From Nodularia sp034931045 (lineage in GTDB: Bacteria > Cyanobacteriota > Cyanobacteriia > Cyanobacteriales > Nostocaceae), in contig NZ_JAYGHH010000011.1 in NCBI RefSeq assembly GCF_034931045.1, positions 41,863 to 105,862 on the forward strand: 64,000 bases of DNA. The letters are read 5' to 3'. The notes under the pieces are model-generated. The model did not search any database, was not told the origin of the DNA, and saw only the letters and a program-made list of their open reading frames with translations. Numbering within the stretch: the first letter of the stretch is position 1; each line of letters opens with the position of its first letter. Shown piece by piece: positions 8,682 through 16,063 of this stretch. Made by a program: the position numbers and the translations under genes.

Positions 8682-11009
8682 TTAATTACTGTCAAGATGC
8701 AATAGTACTGAATCTAAAAGCTGTTTGCGAAATTCCTGTTGAATAATACAATCAGTATTCAAACACTCGACCAATAGCAAAACAGCCTGATAATATTGCT
8801 TAAGCAAATTTTTATCCTGCTCATTAAATTGCCAATTATTACTTCCTATATGACGGTTATTTTTAGCGAGGCTTCTAGATTTATCAGCTAAGATTTTCAG
8901 CTTTTCTTCGTCAAGTTCACCATGATTAATCTGAGCATCATTTTGGTAGATTTTTTCTAAAACAGTTCTTAACCCTGGCTGTAATTGGTGAGATGCTAGG
9001 GCATATTTGAGAGCAAGATACATGGCTTTATTAGCTGAGGAAACCTCACTAATTTTTGGCTCCTCCGGTCTGGCATTTTGATCATAATTTTCAGCAATAT
9101 TGATACCCTCTTCAAAACTAGTTTCTTGAAAAACACGAGCAAAAAAGCTGCCACAAACTAAATAATTAGCCGCAGGATCTAGTAATAAACTCAGTCGTCG
9201 CTCTTGATCTATATCAAAATCAATATCAAAATAAAAAGCTCGGATTGCTGACAATTTAACCGAAGTTTGATGAATTAAAGATTGTTGCTGTATATAAACC
9301 AAAAAATCTTGAATTTTCTGATTTTTCTCTATCATTTCATCAATTCTTTCTTTGAGAATCGTGAAAAAAAGCGTGGCATCTGGTTGAGCCATTTCAGCTG
9401 ACAGCAAAAATATTTCCTTCCAGTAACGGTCACTTAAATGGTTTGCTAACTCTTGAAAAGCTTCTCTCTGTGGACGCTTTCGGACATTGATTTCACGGGC
9501 AACAAAATACTCATGAAAAGTTAAGTGAGAAAAAGAATAAATTCCTTTAGCTCTTTCTACTAAAAGTCCATGTTGTGCTTCAATAGCTTGTAAAATTGCC
9601 TCACTATCTAATTGTAAAGCTTCTGGTTCTCGGTCAGCATTAATACTGAGATTTTGGATATATTCTTTAATATAAAGTTTGGCTTCTTTTTTCGAGAAGA
9701 AAAATTCTTTTTCTTGGAAAGTCTTGAAAGCTATATAACTTAACAAATCTTTTTTCCTTTGCAAAGAAAGTTCTTGATAAACTTGCTCGCGTTGGATTCC
9801 TCGTTTAGCATCCCATTTATTGAGAAGAATCTCAATTCCTTCTGTATATAATTCGCAACGGTTATTAGGAAAATTACATTTTTCCTCAAACACTAAACAA
9901 ATTAAGGTTAGCAATAAAGGTGTTACTGCCAATTGAGATAAGCGGTTATTCTTTTTTAAAGCTTTAACTAACTCTTCTGCTGAAATCAGACTTTTATTTT
10001 TAGATTCCAACCATTGAGAAATAAATATTTGAATTTGTTCTTCATTAAAATTTGCTAATTCAACCTCAGCAAATTTATCTAATACATCATAAGAGTATTC
10101 TTTAGCAGCTATTCTGCAAGTAATAATAAAATAGTTATCATAATATATCCGAGATAAATTCCTAATTTCATTTAATGTTCTTTCGTAATGTTCGTTTTTT
10201 ACCTCATCTAATCCATCCAATAGTACTAAAACTGATTTGTGTACAAAGAGTTCTTGAATCTGCTCAAAATTGATTCCACATTCAGCAAATATTTGTCCCA
10301 TATACTCTAACAAAGCAGGAGAATTAGGAGATTCAGCAAAATACTTAAGATTAATAAAAATCGGCACAAAATTGGGCATAAATAATCCTTCGTTACACTG
10401 AAGAGCTAAATACTTGAGAAAAGTAGTTTTTCCGGCTCCAGGCTTACCTAAAACAATCAGCTTTTTATATTTGGTAACTGCACTTTCACCCGGAACTCGT
10501 TCTTCAGTGACTCTACCTAATCCAAATCTTTCCAAGTCTTCTAAATTAGACTCTGCCAGTAATTCTTTAATTGTCTTGCGTCTGTGAGCAGTTAGCTTTT
10601 CTAAAATATTAACATCTGTATATATTTGATTTATTTGTATTGGTTGCGACATATCTAATACGCGCATTGTGCCGCACCATTCTTGAGTAATCTCTTTGAT
10701 GTTACGGCGGACTTGTTTTACCAAAGGTGCAATATCGACCTCATTTTGATGGCTCGAATCAATTGGATTTTGATTAACCTCGACTGCTGGTGTCGTAAGT
10801 TTATACCAGTCTTGGTCAAAACCCAAAGCAGCACTGATTTGGAGAAAGTTATCTAATAGAATTGGTTTGCCGTTCAGTAAGGCACTAATGACGGAACGAT
10901 GAAGTTCTAACCTATCGGCGAGCATTTTTTGTGTTAATCCCTGCTTGGTTAGGGATTCTTTGATGATTTGGATTCCTGCCAACGAAGCTTGTAATGTAGG
11001 CTTTGCCAT
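8682..11009 (-). CDS. XRE HTH - NACHT domain NTPase (STAND family, candidate defence protein)
   Basis: A 775-residue protein. Residues 10-70 form a Cro/C1-type helix-turn-helix ('TQKMLADRLELHRSVISALL'). A linker leads to a NACHT NTPase with Walker A GKPGAGKT at 188-195, Walker B LVLLDGLDEV at 261-270, an arginine finger-like 'IITCRIAAKEY', and the winged-helix signature 'FSHLTFHEYFVA' near 490-501. The remaining C-terminus is helical with no recognised repeats. NACHT STAND proteins are signal-triggered oligomerising ATPases, and several bacterial ones protect against phage. An N-terminal DNA-binding domain in place of a nuclease effector suggests DNA sensing or regulation. The start is supported by GGAG ahead of the ATG. 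It is divergent from the 123-aa orphan gene. Confidence 0.85.
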   Translation of the reverse strand: MAKPTLQASLAGIQIIKESLTKQGLTQKMLADRLELHRSVISALLNGKPILLDNFLQISAALGFDQDWYKLTTPAVEVNQNPIDSSHQNEVDIAPLVKQVRRNIKEITQEWCGTMRVLDMSQPIQINQIYTDVNILEKLTAHRRKTIKELLAESNLEDLERFGLGRVTEERVPGESAVTKYKKLIVLGKPGAGKTTFLKYLALQCNEGLFMPNFVPIFINLKYFAESPNSPALLEYMGQIFAECGINFEQIQELFVHKSVLVLLDGLDEVKNEHYERTLNEIRNLSRIYYDNYFIITCRIAAKEYSYDVLDKFAEVELANFNEEQIQIFISQWLESKNKSLISAEELVKALKKNNRLSQLAVTPLLLTLICLVFEEKCNFPNNRCELYTEGIEILLNKWDAKRGIQREQVYQELSLQRKKDLLSYIAFKTFQEKEFFFSKKEAKLYIKEYIQNLSINADREPEALQLDSEAILQAIEAQHGLLVERAKGIYSFSHLTFHEYFVAREINVRKRPQREAFQELANHLSDRYWKEIFLLSAEMAQPDATLFFTILKERIDEMIEKNQKIQDFLVYIQQQSLIHQTSVKLSAIRAFYFDIDFDIDQERRLSLLLDPAANYLVCGSFFARVFQETSFEEGINIAENYDQNARPEEPKISEVSSANKAMYLALKYALASHQLQPGLRTVLEKIYQNDAQINHGELDEEKLKILADKSRSLAKNNRHIGSNNWQFNEQDKNLLKQYYQAVLLLVECLNTDCIIQQEFRKQLLDSVLLHLDSN

Positions 11010-11219
11010 AGTGACTCCATCCGAAATTTTTTTTAGTAAACTGTCAGGGCGGTAAGCATAGCTATCTGCTGACTCAGGGAAACTCTAAAGCAGTGCTGGT
11101 TCACCACTTGCAACCAATCAAAAGTCTATTGGGTAAGCTTTTCATTGGTTTTATCACGGCATCAACCATTATACTACGACAATAAACAGACGTTAAAATA
11201 ACTTTAGACAGACATTAGC

Positions 11220-11249
11220 TTGACAGATAAAGCGACATACGTTTATCAT
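11220..11249 (+). promoter_or_regulatory. Sigma70-type promoter for the 123-aa orphan gene
   Basis: TTGACA at 11220-11225, an 18-base spacer and TATCAT at 11244-11249, followed about 40 bases later by an AGGAGG ribosome site. The match to a housekeeping promoter is unusually good for this window. It lies in the 297-base divergent region between the NACHT gene and the orphan gene. Confidence 0.55.
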
Positions 11250-11306
11250 CTGAGTAAACACGGAGATAAACGCAGGCACACTCGTACCAGAGGAGGCTAA
11301 GGCTTT

Positions 11307-11678
11307 ATGGACATAAGGGAAATCACGGAGTTAGTTAAAATTATGCCTAGTCCGGGTTGTCCGTTCAATTGCACCGTAAGAACTGTAGACGGAAATCACC
11401 TTAATTTAGTGGTTCCGAATGTCAAAAGCTTTCATTTTTCTAAGAAACAGCTAGAATACTTTGCACTTGAGAATTCCTTACCAACGTCACTTGACACATT
11501 GATGCGTGTCATCGAAAGTAAAGAGTTTAGCTGTCCATCACGATTTTTTCAAGCCGCCCTAACAGCTCTATCTTTGGGGCGTGGCTATGGTGTAATTAAC
11601 CTAGAATATCCCGACACCAGAGCATTTATTGCCACGGTTAGCCCTTCTTACCGAGTTTGTATGGGGACAGATAAGTAG
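11307..11678 (+). CDS. Hypothetical protein, 123 aa, no recognised family
   Basis: I do not recognise this protein. It is soluble, with no signal peptide or membrane helix. The N-terminal part ('PFNCTVRTVDGNHLNLVVPN') looks like short beta strands; the middle ('SLDTLMRVIESKEF...RFFQAALTALSLGRGYGVINL') looks helical. A consensus-like promoter at 11220-11249, a perfect AGGAGG at 11290-11295 and a hairpin terminator at 11793-11832 argue that it is a real, separately transcribed gene. It is divergent from the XRE-NACHT gene, and that protein's HTH could act on the shared upstream region, but this is inference. Confidence 0.6.
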   Translation: MDIREITELVKIMPSPGCPFNCTVRTVDGNHLNLVVPNVKSFHFSKKQLEYFALENSLPTSLDTLMRVIESKEFSCPSRFFQAALTALSLGRGYGVINLEYPDTRAFIATVSPSYRVCMGTDK

Positions 11679-11701
11679 AGCAGCAGAAATAATTCAACGT
11701 T

Positions 11702-11722
11702 TGTAGTAAGGACTTTAGTCCT
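11702..11722. repeat. Interspersed repeat, family B, copy 2 (half unit)
   Basis: TTGTAGTAAGGACTTTAGTCC with self-complementary GGACTTTAGTCC, just downstream of the 123-aa orphan gene. Only the left half of the unit is clear. Confidence 0.6.
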
Positions 11723-11792
11723 TTGCTGCAACTAAATGAAATAATTAAAAATTTAGTTTATAAATAAGCTGGGAGGATTAGAACTTAATCAC

Positions 11793-11832
11793 AAAAGCTG
11801 GTTGTAGTGGGATGTCACTGGCCAGCTTTTTT
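11793..11832 (+). terminator. Rho-independent terminator
   Basis: The stem AAAAGCTGG (11793-11801) pairs with CCAGCTTTT (11822-11830), with an inner AGTG/CACT pairing, and is followed by a T-run. It probably ends the transcript of the 123-aa gene. As the arms are A-rich and T-rich it could work in both directions. Confidence 0.65.
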
Positions 11833-11940
11833 GTTGGCATTAGTTAAGACAAGAATCTCATTTTTATAAACTAAAAGTTGCAAATTAGTGTGGTTGAGAG
11901 TAATTCGATTTTATGTTCTTATTTTCCCAAGGTAAAAATC

Positions 11941-12180
11941 ATGAAAAACAAACTAAATAATGGCAGTGGTTATTTATTTTATTTGGCTTGCAAAGGGTTG
12001 AAATATTTTTTATTGACTCTGCTGGGTTTTGCGATCGCATTTGTCATATCTAGAGTTTTTGGAGTTTCTCAAGTGGTGCAAATGCTGTTATATCCAAGTA
12101 TATGGGCATGGCTTTTCCGCATTGCAGTTTCTATATTCTGTTTATTTGCAGTTGCCATTATCTATGAATCTTCTCGTTGA
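11941..12180 (+). CDS. Small two-helix membrane protein, hypothetical
   Basis: Seventy-nine residues from ATG 11941, with AAGG about 9 bases ahead. A longer frame back to TTG 11878 is open but has no ribosome site. Two hydrophobic helices ('YFLLTLLGFAIAFVISRVFG' and 'AWLFRIAVSIFCLFAVAII') are joined by a short loop, after a basic N-terminus, so it should be an integral membrane protein. No family is recognised. It lies between the orphan gene and the MITE at 12252-12374. Confidence 0.55.
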   Translation: MKNKLNNGSGYLFYLACKGLKYFLLTLLGFAIAFVISRVFGVSQVVQMLLYPSIWAWLFRIAVSIFCLFAVAIIYESSR

Positions 12181-12251
12181 TTTGCTTTAGCATTAATAAC
12201 CAAAATTTATTTGTTGCTATACAAAGACGTGGTTAGCATCTGCTCTTTAAC

Positions 12252-12374
12252 AGGATTTACGCAAGTGCCACAAAAAATAAAAATTTTCTGCTTGTAGTAA
12301 GGGCTTTAGCCCTGATTTTGAGGACTAAAGTCCTCACTACGAACTTAAAATAATATGCCAGTTACGTAAGTCCT
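12252..12374. repeat. MITE-like element with 18-bp inverted ends and a nested family B repeat
   Basis: The left end AGGATTTACGCAAGTGCC and the reverse complement of the right end AGGACTTACGTAACTGGC match at 14 of 18 positions. Nested inside, at 12291-12345, is a complete family B unit (GTAGTAAGGGCTTTAGCCCT ... AGGACTAAAGTCCTCACTAC). The AGGACTTACGCAA-type end is a known style of short interspersed repeat in filamentous cyanobacteria. It lies 38 bases upstream of the pentapeptide-repeat gene. A related solo end lies near 35490-35503. Confidence 0.7.
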
Positions 12375-12411
12375 ATTTAATTAAGTCTACTATTTAGATG
12401 AGGGAAAAATT

Positions 12412-13092
12412 ATGAATTTAATTGCTAACAACTCTGCAAATAATGACTTTTCCCAGCAAGATTTAAGCTACCACGATCTCAGCAACTACAACTTCAGTCA
12501 CAACTTATTTATGGAAACTAAACTCAATGGCTGTAATTTAAGTTATTGTAATTTAAATGGAGCCAATTTCAAGAATACACAACTATGTGGTGCAGATTTA
12601 ACGGGTGCTAGTTTGTGTGGGGCTAAATTGCATAATGCCAAGCTCAATGGGGCTAACTTGTGTCAAGCTAATCTATCTGGGGCAAATTTAACTGGTTCAG
12701 ATTTACGATATGCTACTCTCAAAAAAGTTAAGCTTAATGACACCATCTTTAATGATGTCAAGGTAGAAAATGCAGTATTTGAAAGTTGTGAGGGTTTAAC
12801 TGAAGATATCAAGCGGATACTAAAAAATCGAGGTGCAATCTTCAAAGATGCTATCTCTCAACCTGGAAATATCAGATGGTATATTCAGTATGTCGCTGTA
12901 CCAATTTTAGTGGCTTTGATTGGTGCTGGCATATTTCTTAAGCCACAGAATGAAACTTGTTCGGTTTCATTGGGTCGAAAGTCGATGCTTAAATATCTAC
13001 CGGATGCTGGCCATAATATGGTAGTGCCTCGAACCAATGAGGATGTTTACCTTGTTGCCAATCTAAATAAGCCAGTTCCAAAATACAACTAA
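12412..13092 (+). CDS. Pentapeptide-repeat membrane protein
   Basis: A 226-residue protein. Residues about 14-122 are tandem pentapeptides of the A(D/N)LXX type ('NLSYCNLNGANF', 'GADLTGASLCGAKL', 'GANLCQANLSGANL'), which fold as a right-handed quadrilateral beta-helix. A single membrane helix follows (about 154-175), then a tail of about 50 residues. Such proteins are abundant in cyanobacteria and mostly of unknown role. The last 104 bases (12989-13092) are antisense to the end of tsaB, so the tail may be a frame that ran into a neighbour after a rearrangement rather than a conserved domain. Confidence 0.8.
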   Translation: MNLIANNSANNDFSQQDLSYHDLSNYNFSHNLFMETKLNGCNLSYCNLNGANFKNTQLCGADLTGASLCGAKLHNAKLNGANLCQANLSGANLTGSDLRYATLKKVKLNDTIFNDVKVENAVFESCEGLTEDIKRILKNRGAIFKDAISQPGNIRWYIQYVAVPILVALIGAGIFLKPQNETCSVSLGRKSMLKYLPDAGHNMVVPRTNEDVYLVANLNKPVPKYN

Positions 13093-13648
13093 CTGTTGCA
13101 GCTAAACCAGATGTGGCTTTAATTAGTTGATATTCACTGTGCCAATTGGCTAAGGTTTCTTGCCATGCTTCTGGTGTAAATACGGTATCTGGTAATAAGG
13201 CTTTGATGCTGAAGTTATCAACAGATATTTGGTAAATACCACCGAAAACTTTTCCTCGTTGTCCTGCCATTTCTACGGCTATAACTGCTGGTTTTGATTG
13301 ATTTTGACCTTTGTTCGCCCAGGCTACTGCTGCTAAGGTGGAAATGGTAAATACGGGTATATTTAACTGTTGTCCCAAGGTGCGGGCAATGACTACACCA
13401 ATACGAGTCCCTGTAAAACCACCGGGTCCTTTAGCTACGGCGATAAATGCTACATCTGCCCAGGTTTGAGGTTTGATAAATTCTTTTAAATATTGATGTA
13501 CGTAGCTAGATAAATCGCGCCCCAAATCCCAAGTATCAGCGCGAGTTTCACCAGCAAAATTACTGATAGCCAACCCCAGTTCGGGAGTTGTGGTGTGTAG
13601 TGAGATGGCGTATTTTTGGGATGCAAGGTTTTGTGGTTCTGGGGTCAA
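12989..13648 (-). CDS. tsaB: tRNA threonylcarbamoyladenosine biosynthesis protein TsaB
   Basis: A 219-residue ASKHA-fold protein, the non-catalytic partner of TsaD/TsaE in forming t6A at position 37 of ANN-decoding tRNAs. Visible: the N-terminal 'LHTTTPELGLAISN' strand pair and the signature 'GPGGFTGTRIGVVIARTLGQQL' region near 71-92. The length is typical. The start appears to be TTG at 13648, since no in-frame ATG is close. The 3' end overlaps the convergent pentapeptide gene by 104 bases; the TsaB C-terminus itself looks complete. Confidence 0.92.
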   Translation of the reverse strand: MTPEPQNLASQKYAISLHTTTPELGLAISNFAGETRADTWDLGRDLSSYVHQYLKEFIKPQTWADVAFIAVAKGPGGFTGTRIGVVIARTLGQQLNIPVFTISTLAAVAWANKGQNQSKPAVIAVEMAGQRGKVFGGIYQISVDNFSIKALLPDTVFTPEAWQETLANWHSEYQLIKATSGLAATVSCILELAYLDWQQGKHPHWFEALPYYGQHPVDI

Positions 13649-13732
13649 GGTTAATTTAAATGTTGATGATTTGTGGGTGTTTTATTTATTCAATCATATA
13701 ATCGTGGCTTTATTTAGGTCGTATGGATTATC

Positions 13733-13765
13733 GAACCGCCAAGTCGCCAAGTACGCCAAGGGGAG
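13733..13765. repeat. Short CGCCAAG-type interspersed repeat
   Basis: AACCGCCAAGTCGCCAAG followed by TACGCCAAG, a tandem CGCCAAG motif widespread in filamentous cyanobacterial spacers. It lies between tsaB and ycf34. Short overlapping open frames here look like repeat translation rather than genes. Confidence 0.5.
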
Positions 13766-13846
13766 AAGGGGAGAAGTTTACTATAGAGTTTACGACTACT
13801 ACAGGAATAGCAGTAGCCGCTTTGAATAGACAACAATTAGTTTTCA

Positions 13847-14095
13847 TCAGGTGGGTACTAGTTCACCAGGACGCAATTTCGACCATTTACCCGTTTCCTG
13901 TTTGAAACTGAGACAACCCACAACGTCCCATTCCATTTCAATCATTTCCCCGCTTGTGCGGATGTTGACGTTAATGGAGGGTTCATTCGGGTCGAAGGTG
14001 GGATTTTGGGTTAAATGGGGCTGTTGGTGTTGTGCTTCTACGGCGTGGTAGGTTTCACAACGGTCTACATAGTGGCAGTTCACGCAAATACACAT
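13847..14095 (-). CDS. ycf34: Ycf34 family iron-sulfur protein
   Basis: Eighty-two residues beginning 'MCICVNCHYVDRCETYH' with Cys2, Cys4, Cys7 and Cys13 clustered at the N-terminus, then 'VEAQHQQPHL' and a C-terminal 'WDVVGCLSF'. This is the Ycf34 pattern conserved from cyanobacteria to red-algal plastids. In Synechocystis the family binds an iron-sulfur cluster and influences photosynthetic electron transport. The start is an ATG. It is upstream of, and co-oriented with, tsaB but separated by about 200 bases of repeat-bearing spacer, so not clearly an operon. It is divergent from cca. Confidence 0.93.
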   Translation of the reverse strand: MCICVNCHYVDRCETYHAVEAQHQQPHLTQNPTFDPNEPSINVNIRTSGEMIEMEWDVVGCLSFKQETGKWSKLRPGELVPT

Positions 14096-14185
14096 AATAG
14101 AACTGTCTCCAAAAACCTTTCTTTATTGTTAATGTAACTTAAGCTCAATTTTTATTCACTAGTTATTGGGTTGATTTTTATCACA

Positions 14186-15457
14186 ATGCGCGATTTGATA
14201 TATCCTACTCTAGTTCCTGAAAATTGGCCTTTTGGCTGGGAATGGTTGCCGCAATCTGCTTATATTGTCGGTGGTGCGGTACGTGATGCCCTTTTGGGTA
14301 GAACTCGTGAATATTTGGATTTGGATTTTATTATACCCTCTGGGGCGGTGGCAGTGGCTGAGGCGATCGCTCTTCATTATCATGCTGGTTTTGTGCTACT
14401 CGACCCTGAAAGACAAATCGCCCGTGTGGTTTTTCCCGAAGCTACAGTTGATTTTGCCCAACAGGAAGGCGATAGTTTAGAGACTGATTTGCATAGAAGA
14501 GATTTTACAATTAATGCGATCGCTTATAATCCCCATACCGCAGAAATCATCGACCCGTTACAAGGTCGGGCTGATTTAGAACAGGGTATATTAAGAATGG
14601 TATCAGCAGCAAACCTCCAAGACGACCCTCTGCGATTAATGCGGGCATATCGTCAAGCTGCCCAACTTGGTTTTACCATTGATCCAACTACCCAAGCAAC
14701 AATTCAGACTTTGGCATCACATATCACCACAGTCGCTGCTGAACGAGTGCGGGTAGAAATTGGTTATTTGTTAGCAAATTCTCAAGGTACATTCTGGCTA
14801 AAAAAAGCCGCAGAAAATAGTTTACTTACCCCTTTCTTTCCAAATGCAACTACCCAAAGCTGGGAAAAACTAGCAAAACTGGAAACAGTAGCCGCTTTAA
14901 TTGCCCAAAACTGGCCGCAACTGAGTGCAGAACTGCAAAAGTCTGTCCGCGACACAGTAAAAACTACCTGGTTAGGTATTGCTAAACTGGCTTATCTGGT
15001 TCACCCTAGTTCAGAAGTTGCAGAACGAGAACTGCAAGCACTAACTTATAGCCGTGCGGAAATTAAAGCTGTCACCACCGCCCTTAAACTGGTTCCGCAG
15101 CTAAAATCAGCTAATATGTCTGTGCGAGAACAGTATTTTTTCTTCCAAGCAGTGGGAAATGTATTTGCGGCTACAATAATCTTAGCCTTAGTAGATGATA
15201 ATTTGGTATCGGCGATATCTGGCGACCAGTCGCTACGCTTCTACGCACCATTAATCAGCCGCTACCTGAACCCTGATGATCTGGTTGCTCACCCCACTCA
15301 ACTAGTAAGTGGCGACGAACTAATAATAGCATTAAATATTTCACCTTCGCCAAAGTTGGGCGAATTATTAACAGAAATTGCTGTAGCCCAAGCTGAGGGT
15401 AAAATCTCGACTCCAGAACAAGCGATCGCCTGGGCGCAGAGTGTACTATTAGACTAG
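14186..15457 (+). CDS. cca: CCA tRNA nucleotidyltransferase / poly(A) polymerase family
   Basis: A 423-residue class II nucleotidyltransferase that builds or repairs the tRNA 3' CCA end. Motifs in order: 'YIVGGAVRDALLGR' (about 27-40), the catalytic aspartates in 'LDLDFII', 'RRDFTINAIAY' and 'DDPLRLMRAYRQAAQLGF'. The C-terminus is helical and shows no HD domain. In some cyanobacteria the CC-adding and A-adding activities are split between paralogues, and sequence reading alone cannot say which this is. ATG 14186 is preferred over the in-frame TTG at 14171. Confidence 0.88.
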   Translation: MRDLIYPTLVPENWPFGWEWLPQSAYIVGGAVRDALLGRTREYLDLDFIIPSGAVAVAEAIALHYHAGFVLLDPERQIARVVFPEATVDFAQQEGDSLETDLHRRDFTINAIAYNPHTAEIIDPLQGRADLEQGILRMVSAANLQDDPLRLMRAYRQAAQLGFTIDPTTQATIQTLASHITTVAAERVRVEIGYLLANSQGTFWLKKAAENSLLTPFFPNATTQSWEKLAKLETVAALIAQNWPQLSAELQKSVRDTVKTTWLGIAKLAYLVHPSSEVAERELQALTYSRAEIKAVTTALKLVPQLKSANMSVREQYFFFQAVGNVFAATIILALVDDNLVSAISGDQSLRFYAPLISRYLNPDDLVAHPTQLVSGDELIIALNISPSPKLGELLTEIAVAQAEGKISTPEQAIAWAQSVLLD

Positions 15458-16063
15458 AGGCATAACATCTTTCAATTATCGAAATAAATTTTATTGTGGC
15501 GTGGACATCTTGCCCGCACAAGTTTGATGGATTTTTATTCGTAATTGACTGAAAACAAAGAATTTTACTCATCATTGCTGCTTGTGGTTCTTGCTTCTTG
15601 GAGATTTGTAATTTTGCTAACTGTGAGCGTAAATTATCTTCACAAAATTTGCATTCTGAGATATCTCAAATAGATTAGCAGCTTAAACTCTTGAATCCTC
15701 ATTTGGCAGAAAAAACCCCTTGTAAACCCCATTAAAATGTCAAGAATAAACCTAAAACGTGAAGTATAGAGTTTACACAAATAAAGAAAAATTTCCTACA
15801 TTCAGGCTTGAGTATGGGCTAAAATATGAGTATCAGCGATGCCATTATTCTATAAATTAATTGTATAGTAATCGCAGGATACAGCAGTTTACAGGTAGAT
15901 GAGCTACAAATATTAATCCTAAACAGCCTTAGTGTACCTCTAAAAAATTAAATCTGCTGTAAATAAATTTATATTAACTTAGATTAAATTACTTCAAAAA
16001 ATATCTTACCTAAATCAATACGAGGTTTCGCAAAAATTAGTTTAAATTCTGAAATTTGATATA
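15458..16063. other. Intergenic spacer of about 600 bases, no gene recognised
   Basis: AT-rich spacer between cca and the second hybrid kinase. A short GTGGACATCTTGCCCGC motif at about 15500-15516 is a common cyanobacterial interspersed repeat; a related CATCTTGCCCGC occurs near 23869-23880. I see no RNA gene, no consensus promoter and no clear terminator. Confidence 0.45.

Noticed and set aside
13590..13905. Short overlapping plus-strand frames between tsaB and ycf34
   Set aside because: They are translations of the CGCCAAG repeat and of antisense tsaB/ycf34 sequence.
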